DNA from: SB21 sp964415295
GTDB lineage: Bacteria > CLD3 > SB21
Direction of reading: 5' to 3'
Assembly: GCA_964415295.1 (NCBI GenBank)
Contig: CAYPYN010000005.1
Coordinates: 62,001-126,000 of the forward strand
DNA: 64,000 nt
Part shown: positions 52,807-61,342 of the stretch, one piece after another
Numbering within the stretch: the stretch's first letter is position 1
Layout: every line of letters starts with the position of its first letter
Translations under genes and position numbers: made by a program
Notes under the pieces: generated by a model
What the model was told of the DNA's origin: nothing
Databases searched by the model: none
The model's input: the letters and a program-made list of their open reading frames with translations, nothing else

Positions 52807-54111
52807 TTATGGTTTTAACCGATGGATCATCCTCGCAAAAGGAATCGTCTCACGAACATGCTGCAGTCCGCAAATCCATGCGACCGTTCTCTCAACGCCT
52901 AATCCGAATCCCGAGTGAGGAACGGATCCATATTTTCGCAGATCCAGGTACCAGTCAAAGGCTTCCGGCGGCAAATTATGATCTTTGATCCGTGCAACGA
53001 GCGCTTCGAAATCGTCTTCGCGCTGACTGCCTCCGATGATCTCACCATAACCTTCCGGGGCAAGTATGTCCATAGCTAAGGCCTTGTCCGTCTCTTTAGG
53101 ATCGCGTTTCATATAAAAGGCTTTAATGGCGGCCGGATAGTGGTGAACAATGACCGGCCTGTCAAATTTTTCAGATATTGTTGTCTCATCCGGAGCGCCG
53201 AAATCATTACCGTACTCGAACTTCAATCCGGCCGCTTCCAGAATCTTAACAGCTTCATCGTAGTGGATTCTCGGGAACGGGGCTTTGACATTTTCTAGTT
53301 TTGAAGTATCCCGTTCGAGTGTTTTCAATTCTTCCGCTCGGGTCTTCAGAACCGTCTGCACAACATATTCAATGAAATCCTCTGCGAGCTCCATATTGTC
53401 ATACAAGTCATTAAAAGCCACTTCGGGCTCTACCATCCAGAATTCGGTTAAGTGTCGACGGGTCTTAGACTTTTCGGCACGAAACGTCGGGCCGAAACAG
53501 TATACTTTGCCAAGCGCCAAGGCTCCGGCTTCGGCATACAATTGCCCGCTCTGTGTCAAATACGCTTTCGAATCGAAGTAATCCGTTTCAAAAAGAGTGG
53601 AAGTTCCCTCACAAGCCGCGGGAGTGAATATCGGAGTGTCTACCAACGTAAATCCTCGTCCGTCAAAAAAGTCGCGTATCGCTTTGATGATCGAATGTCT
53701 GATTCTCAAAATGGCATGCTGATTTTTTGAACGTAACCAAAGGTGCCGATAATCCATCAAAAATTCGGGACCGTGTTCCTTAGGTGTGATGGGATAATCG
53801 ACCGATGGGCCGATCAGTTTAACATCAGTGACTTGCAGTTCATATCCCCCCGGAGCGCGTTCATCTTTTTTGATCTTGCCCGAAACCGACAGAGACGACT
53901 CCTGGGTAAGAGATTCCGCGGTTTGCGATATCTCGGAGCTGACGCCGGGTTTATATACCGTAGCCTGTATTACCGCCGTTCCATCACGAACCAGCAGAAA
54001 AAGCAGCTTGCCGCTTGATCGTTTATTGTAAAGCCAGCCATTGATAGTAACTTCCGCCCCATCCGCAACCTTGTGCCCGAAAACATCTTCAATATAAATG
54101 CGATCTCGCAT
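52807..54111 (-). CDS. asnS: Asparaginyl-tRNA synthetase
   Basis: 434-residue class IIb synthetase. The N-terminal OB fold (VTINGWLYNKRSSGKLLFLLVRDG) is followed by HLWLRSKNQHAILRIRH, motif 2 FGPTFRAEKSKTRRHLTEFWMVEPE and motif 3 SGFGLGVERTVAWICGL. SKTRRHLTEFWMVEPE is shared by AsnRS and archaeal-type AspRS; the overall form and the EHGPEFLMDYRHLW block favour AsnRS. GAGGAG lies nine bases upstream of the ATG. Confidence 0.92.
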   Translation of the reverse strand: MRDRIYIEDVFGHKVADGAEVTINGWLYNKRSSGKLLFLLVRDGTAVIQATVYKPGVSSEISQTAESLTQESSLSVSGKIKKDERAPGGYELQVTDVKLIGPSVDYPITPKEHGPEFLMDYRHLWLRSKNQHAILRIRHSIIKAIRDFFDGRGFTLVDTPIFTPAACEGTSTLFETDYFDSKAYLTQSGQLYAEAGALALGKVYCFGPTFRAEKSKTRRHLTEFWMVEPEVAFNDLYDNMELAEDFIEYVVQTVLKTRAEELKTLERDTSKLENVKAPFPRIHYDEAVKILEAAGLKFEYGNDFGAPDETTISEKFDRPVIVHHYPAAIKAFYMKRDPKETDKALAMDILAPEGYGEIIGGSQREDDFEALVARIKDHNLPPEAFDWYLDLRKYGSVPHSGFGLGVERTVAWICGLQHVRETIPFARMIHRLKP

Positions 54112-54134
54112 GACCCATTTCTCCTCAATTCAAT

Positions 54135-55541
54135 TTATTTTACTACACGATCACTCCAGCGCGGATCGTTGATCTCTCCGCGCGCATTGGAGTGAAGCAA
54201 TTGCTGAATTCCGGAATCCGTCACATCCGCAAAAACGAATAAGGTCTGAGCGGGTTGATCCTTTAATTGAAAATAGAACCATATCTGATATGGTTTCTTA
54301 TCCGATTCGAATTCATGTTTTTCGATTTGTGCCGGAGCGCCATACACCATGTAGACGCGCCCCATATCCGTTTTCCAACCTTCCATATTCGGTGTGGAAA
54401 ATTTAAGATTGGCCTCTTCATAGCGCCTGTAATAATCCATAAGCACTTCATTGGTCTTGGTGCCCGGCGACGGATCTCTTTCCTTCCAGAAGCGGTCAAG
54501 AAATTTTTTCTTTCCTTCGAGTTCGAGTTGAGAATAGATTTTCATGTCGTCCTTTTTACCGATCACCCCAATGATATTACCGGCACGAATGGCCCCTTTT
54601 GCGTCCAGATCTTTAAAGAAGGATTCGTCGGCTTGCGTCTCGTAGATCGATTCCCCCTCGCGGTATATCACAAACAATTTCTTGCTGACGGCAACCTTCT
54701 TGTTCGCATTATCCGTTACCCTCAGCATTAGAATATATCTGCCGCTCTGAACTGAAATGATATTCATCGAATGAATGATAATGGCGGATTGCCCGGCCTT
54801 GTTAAATGTTTTGGAAGGGTACTCTTTGACGACACTGCCGGCTTCATCCGTTAAGACGAAGTCTACGTTATAAGTATTTGTAGCGGCTCCCTGCTCAAAT
54901 TCCATATTATAGACTTCGGCATAGATCGTCAATCGAGGCAGATTGCTCCCGTAGAAACCGGACGGGTTTGGGTAAATGGTATATCCATTCTTGACAAACA
55001 TGTCATCGCTATTCCCGCCCTTCAATACCTGCGTAGCCAGTTCTATCTGGCTCAAGGTTAACTGGTTACTGGCGTAATCTGAAACCTCAAGATCCGTGGA
55101 ATACGTTCCTTGACGTTTTTGATCATTCAGATCCGTGATCTGAACCTGCATTTTGTATTTGCCCGGTTTTACTGCAAAACTGTTTTCAAAAATGACCGGT
55201 ACCGCATTGGCGGTATCGGCTGCCGTAATATGGTCGTCGAGATTCATCGTCCACTCTTTTTCCAAAATCATTTTGTCGGTCTGGATCTCGGTGAATTGAA
55301 CGTGAACTTTAAACGCAGCGATGAAAAAGGTATCCTTCGGCTGGAAAGTAAATTGATTACGCTCAGAAAAGAAATAGAGCTGAGTATATGATACTTCGTT
55401 CTGATTCAGCATTTTGAAACTGGTGACGTCCGTATAAAACCGGATATCGCCTTCGCTGCGATTTTCTTTGGCCTTCAGACTATTCCACCCTATGGCGGTA
55501 ATCAGAACCATCAGTCTGATGGCCTTCCAGGAAAACTTCAT
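54135..55541 (-). CDS. GWxTD-domain secreted protein (second of two)
   Basis: 468 residues with a signal peptide (IRLMVLITAIGWNSLKA). Two beta-sandwich-like regions (about 25-305) precede the GWxTD domain, where LDRFWKERDPSPGTKTNE is followed by EGWKTDMGRVYMVYGAP and KPYQIWFYFQL. Architecture and length match the protein at 44339, although the sequences differ, so the two are ancient paralogues. It lies between engB and asnS on the minus strand. Function unknown; likely envelope-associated. Confidence 0.85.
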   Translation of the reverse strand: MKFSWKAIRLMVLITAIGWNSLKAKENRSEGDIRFYTDVTSFKMLNQNEVSYTQLYFFSERNQFTFQPKDTFFIAAFKVHVQFTEIQTDKMILEKEWTMNLDDHITAADTANAVPVIFENSFAVKPGKYKMQVQITDLNDQKRQGTYSTDLEVSDYASNQLTLSQIELATQVLKGGNSDDMFVKNGYTIYPNPSGFYGSNLPRLTIYAEVYNMEFEQGAATNTYNVDFVLTDEAGSVVKEYPSKTFNKAGQSAIIIHSMNIISVQSGRYILMLRVTDNANKKVAVSKKLFVIYREGESIYETQADESFFKDLDAKGAIRAGNIIGVIGKKDDMKIYSQLELEGKKKFLDRFWKERDPSPGTKTNEVLMDYYRRYEEANLKFSTPNMEGWKTDMGRVYMVYGAPAQIEKHEFESDKKPYQIWFYFQLKDQPAQTLFVFADVTDSGIQQLLHSNARGEINDPRWSDRVVK

Positions 55542-55576
55542 ATAATACCTCCTGACTGTATTGACAGACTAACCGA

Positions 55577-56158
55577 TTATCCGTTTAAGAATCTCGAAAG
55601 GGACCGGAGCATTTCATGCTTGCCTTCGCCGGTATGAGCGGAAGCGGGAATGATCTCTATGGAAGAATATACCGGACTTTCATGCAATTGTTTCAAATTC
55701 TTTACCCTCTCGCTCTTGGACAGCTTATCTATTTTATTAGCCGCCAGCACGAAAGATACCCCGTGATGCCGGAGCCATTTGGTCATCTGAATGTCGGAAT
55801 TCTGCGGTTCCAATCTGGCATCGACGATCACTATGACTAATTTAAGTCTTGAGTTGTCTATGACCCAGTCTTCGATGAACCGCTCCCACGACCGTTTAAG
55901 CTTTTCCGGCACTTTGGCATAACCGTAACCGGGTGAATCGACAAGATAAAACGATCCGTTGACCAGATAATAATTGAGGCATTGGGTTTTGCCGGGTGTT
56001 GCGCTGATACGTGCCAGCTTTTTTCCGGTCAACATATTCAGTAACGACGATTTTCCAACATTGGATCGTCCGAAAAAAGCTATTTCATTGAGTCGCGGTT
56101 CTGGAACCTGCTCGTTCTTGAAAACGCTGGCAATAAAATCTATGGTTTCAATCACCAC
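55577..56158 (-). CDS. engB: Ribosome-biogenesis GTPase EngB (YsxC/YihA)
   Basis: About 193 residues, a GTPase needed for late assembly of the 50S subunit. G1 is FFGRSNVGKSSLLN, G3 DSPGYGYAKV, G4 NKIDK. The frame is open to 56323, deep inside lpdA, but GAGGA at 56168-56164 points to the GTG codons at 56158 or 56155 as the start. The first residues are then V/M-V-I-E-T-I-D-F. It is nine bases behind the lpdA stop. Confidence 0.92.
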   Translation of the reverse strand: MVIETIDFIASVFKNEQVPEPRLNEIAFFGRSNVGKSSLLNMLTGKKLARISATPGKTQCLNYYLVNGSFYLVDSPGYGYAKVPEKLKRSWERFIEDWVIDNSRLKLVIVIVDARLEPQNSDIQMTKWLRHHGVSFVLAANKIDKLSKSERVKNLKQLHESPVYSSIEIIPASAHTGEGKHEMLRSLSRFLNG

Positions 56159-56166
56159 AACATTCC

Positions 56167-57567
56167 TCAAATGTGCACGGCTTCCCCGTAAGCATCTAAA
56201 GCCGCTTCCATCATGGCTTCGGACAAGGTCGGATGTGCATGTACGGTATTGCCGATTTCTTTGTAGGTCGCTTCCATCGATTTGGCTATGCCGTATTCGG
56301 CAATCATTTCCGTTGCTTCGCATCCTAAAATATGAGCGCCGAGCAATTCGCCATACTTCTCGTCGAAGATTACTTTTACGAAACCATCGCGCTCGTTGAT
56401 CGCTCTGGCTTTGCCGCTGGCCGTAAATGGAAATTTTCCGATCTTGATCTTATATCCCTTTTCTTTCGCTTTCTTTTCCGTTAATCCGATACTCGCCACC
56501 TGAGGCTGGCAGTAGGTGCATCCAGGTATGGCGCTGTAGTCGATCGGATGGGTCTCTTTTCCGGCGATCTTCTCTACGCAAACAATACCTTCATGCGAAG
56601 CGACATGGGCCAGCCACGGCGCACCAATAATATCTCCAATTGCATAAACTCCGGAAACATTCGTCCGATAATATTCATCCACTTTTATCCAGCCTTTGTC
56701 AATAGTAACGCCGATCTTCTCGAGGCCGACATTCTCGACATTGCCCTGCACACCGATGGCTACCAGACATTGGTCGGCTTTAATGGTCCTACTTCCGTCT
56801 TTGCCGCTTACGGTCAGTGTAACATCATTGGCCGAGACATCAACCTTCTCCACTTTGGTATCGGTAAATATGTCCATTCCCCTTTTTACAAAAATCTTGG
56901 TCAATGCCTGGGACACTTCTTCGTCCTCCACCGGTAAAATGTTGGGCAGCATTTCAACCACCGTCACCTTTGATCCGAACGTGTTGAAAAAGTAGGCGAA
57001 CTCGATTCCGATCGCCCCGGCGCCGATAATAACGATCGATTTGGGAACTTCCTGAACGACCATAGCTTCTGTGCTCGTCAAAATGCGTTTTCCATCGGCC
57101 TTCAAATTGGGCAGCATCCGCGCCCTGGCCCCTGTGGCAACGATGATGTGCTTCGCTTTGACCTGAGCTATTTCCTTTCCCGACGCATCCGATACGGTCA
57201 ACGTGCTTTTGTCCAGAAATTTGCCGGTACCTTTGATCACTTCGATCTTATTCTTCTTCATGAGGAAATCACCGCCTTTCGAGTTGGCGTCGGCAACATC
57301 GCGGCTTCGTTTGATTACCTGCTTAAAATCGAACTTAAGATTATCAAAACTGTAACCCCAATCTTTTGCGTGCTTCAGGTTCTCGTAAATCTCTGCGTTC
57401 TTGAGGAGGGCTTTGGTGGGAATACAACCCCAATTTACGCAAACTCCGCCGATTTTTTCACGTTCCACTACGGCGGTCTTGAATCCCAGCTGTGCCGCTC
57501 TGATGGCTGCCACGTACCCGCCCGGACCTCCGCCCAATACCACAACGTCAAAAGATTTTGTTTCCAT
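56167..57567 (-). CDS. lpdA: Dihydrolipoyl dehydrogenase
   Basis: 466-residue flavoprotein that reoxidises dihydrolipoamide using NAD+, the L protein of the glycine cleavage system and E3 of 2-oxoacid dehydrogenases. The FAD site is VVLGGGPGGYVAAIRAAQLG, the redox disulfide GGVCVNWGCIPTK, the NAD site VIIGAGAIGIEFAYF and the C-terminal HAHPTLSEAMMEA supplies the base His. It heads a minus-strand run with engB, GWxTD, asnS and the PD40 gene. It probably serves gcvH and gcvP at 25-32 kb. Confidence 0.96.
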   Translation of the reverse strand: METKSFDVVVLGGGPGGYVAAIRAAQLGFKTAVVEREKIGGVCVNWGCIPTKALLKNAEIYENLKHAKDWGYSFDNLKFDFKQVIKRSRDVADANSKGGDFLMKKNKIEVIKGTGKFLDKSTLTVSDASGKEIAQVKAKHIIVATGARARMLPNLKADGKRILTSTEAMVVQEVPKSIVIIGAGAIGIEFAYFFNTFGSKVTVVEMLPNILPVEDEEVSQALTKIFVKRGMDIFTDTKVEKVDVSANDVTLTVSGKDGSRTIKADQCLVAIGVQGNVENVGLEKIGVTIDKGWIKVDEYYRTNVSGVYAIGDIIGAPWLAHVASHEGIVCVEKIAGKETHPIDYSAIPGCTYCQPQVASIGLTEKKAKEKGYKIKIGKFPFTASGKARAINERDGFVKVIFDEKYGELLGAHILGCEATEMIAEYGIAKSMEATYKEIGNTVHAHPTLSEAMMEAALDAYGEAVHI

Positions 57568-57721
57568 CCGTCCCTCTTGATTAGTATGCTTAATTATTAT
57601 AATTTAATTATGTTCCATTGGGATTAGGAAACTATAAAAATACTTGTAAATAATCAATATAATATATCCGTGCCGCCGCGCTGAGAGGCGGCCGGACGTT
57701 CCATAAAAGAAAGGACACCGA

Positions 57722-57940
57722 ATGCCGATATACGAGTTCCGTTGCAAAAAATGCCAAAAGGAATTCTCGGAATTATTTTCCAGTTCCAGTTTCGATCCCG
57801 AGAAAATTGAGTGTCCGGAGTGCCATTCCAAAGAGACGCAGCGTTTGCTTTCCGTTTTTGCTTCAGACACAAAATCGTCCGATTCCTTTTCCGGATCCGG
57901 AGGCGCTTCCTGCGGTCCCGGATGCGGATGCCACAACTGA
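57722..57940 (+). CDS. FmdB-type zinc-ribbon protein
   Basis: 72 residues. The N-terminus MPIYEFRCKKCQKEFSEL and CPECHSKE form a CxxC...CxxC zinc ribbon of the FmdB family. The Gly/Ser/Cys-rich tail SGGASCGPGCGCHN is typical. The role is unclear; one member was proposed as a regulator. AAAGGA lies about six bases upstream. A GC-rich hairpin (57672-57692) is in its leader. Confidence 0.88.
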   Translation: MPIYEFRCKKCQKEFSELFSSSSFDPEKIECPECHSKETQRLLSVFASDTKSSDSFSGSGGASCGPGCGCHN

Positions 57941-57963
57941 ACGCCGTCTAATCGGTTTCGGGT

Positions 57964-59469
57964 ATGCCGACCGTGGAAAATATTCTATTCGAAAACTTTC
58001 TCGGCCCCCAGGCGGAGAATCATCCTACGCTTCAAAACGCCATTACGCGCATACTGGAATGGCACTCAGCGTGGCGGAGAAAATATTATCCCGAGGACAC
58101 ATCCCTTTATCCGGAAATGTACGTAGCTCCGGCGGATTTTTTTATCACTCTGAATCATTTTCTCAAACGGCTTGAGGAACTACCCCCCTATTTTTCTCCC
58201 CGGTATGCCGCTCAGATGCTCAAAGATCCAACGTTGTCGGCGGTGATCGGTTATCTGGCCGTTGTATTGACCAATCCTAACAACCATGCTTATGAAGGCG
58301 GCCCCGTAACCACGCAAATGGAAATGGAGGTTATGGATGAACTGAAGCGCTTATGCGGCTTTGAGAAAGGTTGGGGACACTTATGCAGCGGGGGTTCCCT
58401 GGCCAACACAGAGGCTTTGTGGGCTGTCCGGGATCTATATATAAAGAAACACAAAAAGCCGGGCCGGGTTTTATTTTCGAAAATGTCCCATTACTCCTGG
58501 AAACGGATCTGTTCCATTCTGATGATACCGGACTACACCGAAATCCCTGTGGATGAACATTTTCGGATTGACCTCAATAAGCTGGAATCGGCTCTCAAAA
58601 AGAACCCGGTCATGATGGTTATGGCCAATATCGGTACGACCGGCTGCGGGGCGGTAGACGACGTCAAAGAAATTCTGACGTTAAGAAAGAAATATAAATT
58701 TCATTTGCATCTGGATGCGGCCTATGGCGGGTACACACGCAGTTTATTGCTTTCGGATGACGGAAATCTAAGGGTCTACGAGGAAGTTGCGCCGTTTTTA
58801 AAGCCTGAAGTCTATGACTCTCTTGTTTCGATAAACGAAGCGGATTCTCTTACGATCGACCCGCATAAACAGGGCTCATTAGCTTACGGATGCGGTGCCG
58901 TTTTGTACAAAGACGAACGATTAAAGAAAGTCATACTGAATACAGCCCCTTATACCTATCACATAAAGGACAAGCCTAATATCGGAATGTACACGCTGGA
59001 AGGGTCCCGTCCCGGCGCCGTCGCGGCCGCGTGCTGGCTAACGCACAAAATGATCCCTCTCAATCATAACGGATACGGTAAAATCATAGCAGAGTGTTTG
59101 CTTACGGCCAGAGAATTATCCGAACGTATTCAAAAAGAATGCGGCTTTACTCCGCTCAATGATCCGGATCTTGACATTTTTTGTTTTTATCAGCGTCCGG
59201 CGGGACGCACGCTTTCACTTCAGATGATGAATAAGGTCAATTTGGATCATTACTTACGATTCTCTGTGCTTAACCCTTCAGCTCCATTCATCCTCTCTAA
59301 GTTCATCCTGGATCCGGCGACCACCAAAAAAATCCTGCCGACCGTGAAACGCGACGACCGTGGGCTTACGGCTTTGCGCGCTGTTTTTATGAAACACTGG
59401 CTGCGGGCGGGAAAACCGTCGTATCTGGATCTTCTGATCTCGTCTTTGAAGGAAAGTTCAAAAAAATAA
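57964..59469 (+). CDS. PLP-dependent group II amino acid decarboxylase
   Basis: 501-residue decarboxylase of the glutamate/tyrosine/aromatic-L-amino-acid group. GHLCSGGSLANTEALWA contacts the cofactor phosphate, HLHLDAAYGGYTRS holds the ring-binding Asp, and the PLP lysine is in TIDPHKQGSLAYGCG. The family also includes PanP-type aspartate 1-decarboxylases that supply beta-alanine, and coaBC is present in this genome, but substrate specificity cannot be read directly. It is 23 bases downstream of the FmdB-like gene. Confidence 0.9.
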   Translation: MPTVENILFENFLGPQAENHPTLQNAITRILEWHSAWRRKYYPEDTSLYPEMYVAPADFFITLNHFLKRLEELPPYFSPRYAAQMLKDPTLSAVIGYLAVVLTNPNNHAYEGGPVTTQMEMEVMDELKRLCGFEKGWGHLCSGGSLANTEALWAVRDLYIKKHKKPGRVLFSKMSHYSWKRICSILMIPDYTEIPVDEHFRIDLNKLESALKKNPVMMVMANIGTTGCGAVDDVKEILTLRKKYKFHLHLDAAYGGYTRSLLLSDDGNLRVYEEVAPFLKPEVYDSLVSINEADSLTIDPHKQGSLAYGCGAVLYKDERLKKVILNTAPYTYHIKDKPNIGMYTLEGSRPGAVAAACWLTHKMIPLNHNGYGKIIAECLLTARELSERIQKECGFTPLNDPDLDIFCFYQRPAGRTLSLQMMNKVNLDHYLRFSVLNPSAPFILSKFILDPATTKKILPTVKRDDRGLTALRAVFMKHWLRAGKPSYLDLLISSLKESSKK

Positions 59470-59484
59470 TTTGCTTTTCAGAGC

Positions 59485-59513
59485 TTGTCATTTTACCTTA
59501 GGTCAGGTATAAA
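59485..59513 (+). promoter_or_regulatory. Strong sigma-70-like promoter at the small-protein cluster
   Basis: TTGTCA at 59485-59490, 17 bases, TATAAA at 59508-59513. The ATG at 59517 is only three bases beyond the -10, so the transcript would be leaderless or start inside the reading frame. Confidence 0.6.
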
Positions 59514-59516
59514 ACT

Positions 59517-59879
59517 ATGCTCAAAACATCGCTTCGTCTTACATTATTCCTCGGCCTGTGGTTGGCATCGGCCCCGCTAATCGGATCCGTCGATAGTTCT
59601 CCTTCCGCTCCGGATGTCAAGCCTAACCCTACATCGGGAAACCTCGCGTTTTCGGTTTCCGACCATAGTGAATCTCTGGCTTTTCTATCCTCAGGCAAAG
59701 AGGACATCAGTCCTCAATATAATCAGCATAAGATCAAGCTTCTTTTCCCCCACGCATTCCAAGGCATCAAACTTAATTACCGTTTTATCCACTTCTTGTA
59801 TCAGAGCGTCTTAGCTCATTCCTACATTTTAGGACGAACAACCGCCCTCAGAGCGCCTCCTGTTTCCTTTCTTTCCTGA
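59517..59879 (+). CDS. Small secreted hypothetical protein (uncertain)
   Basis: 120 codons. The N-terminus (MLKTSLRLTLFLGLWLASA) is a good signal peptide; the rest (HSESLAFLSSGKEDISPQ, HAFQGIKLNYRFIHFLYQ) shows no family. No ribosome site is possible, since the promoter -10 lies immediately upstream. Either it is translated leaderless, or this stretch is a non-coding RNA with a chance reading frame. The hairpin near 59911 could end the transcript. Confidence 0.4.
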   Translation: MLKTSLRLTLFLGLWLASAPLIGSVDSSPSAPDVKPNPTSGNLAFSVSDHSESLAFLSSGKEDISPQYNQHKIKLLFPHAFQGIKLNYRFIHFLYQSVLAHSYILGRTTALRAPPVSFLS

Positions 59880-59910
59880 TTCTTACATCCAAATTTAAGT
59901 CATTGAAACT

Positions 59911-59947
59911 CTGCCACTAACAGCGGCAGATGTTTTAGCTTTTTTTC
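59911..59947 (+). terminator. Possible terminator after 59879
   Basis: CTGCC (59911-59915) pairs with GGCAG (59925-59929), extended by CT/AG across one mismatch, followed by a T-rich tail ending in seven T. The T run begins about ten bases late, so this is weak. Confidence 0.4.
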
Positions 59948-59961
59948 AAAAAGGAGGCCTT

Positions 59962-60330
59962 ATGACATGTGTCAGATGCGGAGGAGCCGTCCACATGGAC
60001 GCCTTTTCGTGTTTCCACTGCGGTGCATCGATCGATCATAATCCTAATGTATACAGGATGGATCAATTGATACAGTCGACTGCGAAGGAATTGAAAGAGC
60101 GCAGGACCCGGCTTTTCTCCCGCAGTTTGCCGGTCAGCCGGAGCGGTCAATGGATACTATGGCTGTCTCTGATTCTCCCGGCCATTGCGATGCCCTATGT
60201 CTTCAGGGTGATCAGCATGAAATACAGGGAAGCCGATTCTGCTTTGTTGGACGTTTCTTTGTCATTGATCGTTTTCCTTATTTTCTATTCAGTCAAAAAG
60301 GCTATGAATCGTAACATAAACAACGGATAA
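59962..60330 (+). CDS. Small membrane protein with N-terminal zinc ribbon
   Basis: 122 residues. CVRCGG and CFHCGA form a CxxC...CxxC zinc ribbon in the first 30 residues. A linker (KELKERRTRLFSR) follows, then two transmembrane helices (about 57-75 and 90-110). The topology puts the ribbon and the basic C-terminus on the same side, probably cytoplasmic. A strong AAGGAGG lies six bases upstream. No family is recognised; zinc-ribbon membrane proteins of this size are common and uncharacterised. Confidence 0.75.
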   Translation: MTCVRCGGAVHMDAFSCFHCGASIDHNPNVYRMDQLIQSTAKELKERRTRLFSRSLPVSRSGQWILWLSLILPAIAMPYVFRVISMKYREADSALLDVSLSLIVFLIFYSVKKAMNRNINNG

Positions 60331-60335
60331 ATATT

Positions 60336-60470
60336 ATGGAGTCCTCTTTAGATTGGTTCACGAAAGCGGTCATGGTGCTGATATCGGTGGCCGTAATCGG
60401 AGCTTTTGTGCAATTGTTCATCAAGGCTAGTAAAAAACAAAACCTCAATAACTCAAAGAAAGGAGAGTAA
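60336..60470 (+). CDS. 44-residue single-span membrane protein
   Basis: MESSLDWFTKAVMVLISVAV then a hydrophobic stretch to about residue 30 and a basic, polar tail ending KGE. One transmembrane helix. It starts five bases after the previous stop, and its last codons form the ribosome site (AAGGAGAG) of the next gene, which argues for a real translated unit. No annotated relative comes to mind. Confidence 0.55.
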   Translation: MESSLDWFTKAVMVLISVAVIGAFVQLFIKASKKQNLNNSKKGE

Positions 60471-60473
60471 CCC

Positions 60474-60758
60474 ATGTCGGTTATGAATGAAGTTGGCAGA
60501 AACTTAGTATCCACGAAGGAGCTTTTCGAATCCCAATCCGAATGGATGGAAAAGAGGAACCGCGCGGTCAAAAAACTCTTTGGCGGCAATGAGAATGAAT
60601 TCAATCAGTTCCTTGCTAAGATCGAGCCGATCCGGGAATGGAAGGACGCGATGGATATCATCGACGCCGAATTCAACAAGCGAAAGATCAAACCGGACGG
60701 TAAAGAAGCCACGGGATTGACGGATGTACTCTTCAAGAGGTATTTCCCGTCTTACTAG
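60474..60758 (+). CDS. Small helical hypothetical protein
   Basis: 94 residues, soluble and helical (LFESQSEWMEKRNRAVKKLFGGNENEFNQFL; EWKDAMDIIDAEFNKRKIK), ending TGLTDVLFKRYFPSY. AAGGAGAG lies seven bases upstream, inside the end of the 44-residue gene. I recognise no family. Third gene of the small-protein run, followed by the ferredoxin's separate promoter. Confidence 0.7.
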   Translation: MSVMNEVGRNLVSTKELFESQSEWMEKRNRAVKKLFGGNENEFNQFLAKIEPIREWKDAMDIIDAEFNKRKIKPDGKEATGLTDVLFKRYFPSY

Positions 60759-60826
60759 AACTCGTCCGACACACGCCGTAAAGGTCATGACAGGCTTGCC
60801 GACGGACAAAAGTGGGAAAATAGTCC

Positions 60827-60855
60827 TTGACTATGGGAAGTGGAATTTTTAATTT
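60827..60855 (+). promoter_or_regulatory. Promoter of the ferredoxin gene
   Basis: TTGACT at 60827-60832, 17 bases, TAATTT at 60850-60855; leader about 40 bases. Confidence 0.6.
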
Positions 60856-60903
60856 TTACCGAAGTTAAGGATATTTTCTCACTTACAAGTATTGAGGAGC
60901 GTT

Positions 60904-61146
60904 ATGGCCTACATTATTGCGGAACCCTGCATCGGTGTGAAAGATACGGCTTGCGTTAAAGTTTGCCCCGTTGATTGTATCTATGATTCCGAAGGATGGG
61001 ATCAGTTGTACATACATCCGGATGAATGCATCGATTGCGGCGCGTGCGAACCTGAATGCCCCGTTGAAGCGATCTTTGCTGCCGAAAACACGCCGGATAA
61101 GTGGAAACATTTCATTCAGAAAAACGCTGATATGTTTAAACAATAG
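60904..61146 (+). CDS. 7Fe ferredoxin (FdxA-like)
   Basis: 80 residues from the ATG at 60904, which has GAGGAG four bases upstream (the frame opens at 60892). Cysteines at 9, 17, 21 and 25 (C-x7-C-x3-C-x3-CP-type) and the later CIDCGACEPECP carry a [3Fe-4S] and a [4Fe-4S] cluster, the FdxA arrangement. Cytoplasmic electron carrier. It has its own promoter and terminator, so it is monocistronic. Confidence 0.93.
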   Translation: MAYIIAEPCIGVKDTACVKVCPVDCIYDSEGWDQLYIHPDECIDCGACEPECPVEAIFAAENTPDKWKHFIQKNADMFKQ

Positions 61147-61166
61147 TCGGTATAGTTTTTCAAAAT

Positions 61167-61200
61167 AAAAAGGCTCGGATGAAAGTCAGAGCCTTTTTTT
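61167..61200 (+). terminator. Ferredoxin terminator
   Basis: AAAAAGGCTC (61167-61176) pairs with GAGCCTTTTT (61189-61198), 12-base loop, followed by more T. It lies 20 bases past the stop. Confidence 0.9.
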
Positions 61201-61342
61201 ATTTCAATCCCGCCGCGGTGAGAAGGCTTCAAGGTACTTGCGGTGTTCTGAATATCGATCAGCCTGACGCAGGGACCGCTTATAAGCGTTAATGATATCG
61301 TGTATATGAGTTCTTTACAAGGCCAATCATTAGGAGGAAATA

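Noticed and set aside
56159..56323. N-terminal 55-codon extension of engB
   Set aside because: It lies inside the lpdA coding sequence and has no EngB similarity; GAGGA next to the GTG at 56158 marks the true start.
57672..57692. GCCGCC/GGCGGC hairpin ahead of the FmdB-like gene as a terminator or riboswitch
   Set aside because: No T run follows on either strand and the stem is only six pairs; noted as a leader hairpin but not called a feature.
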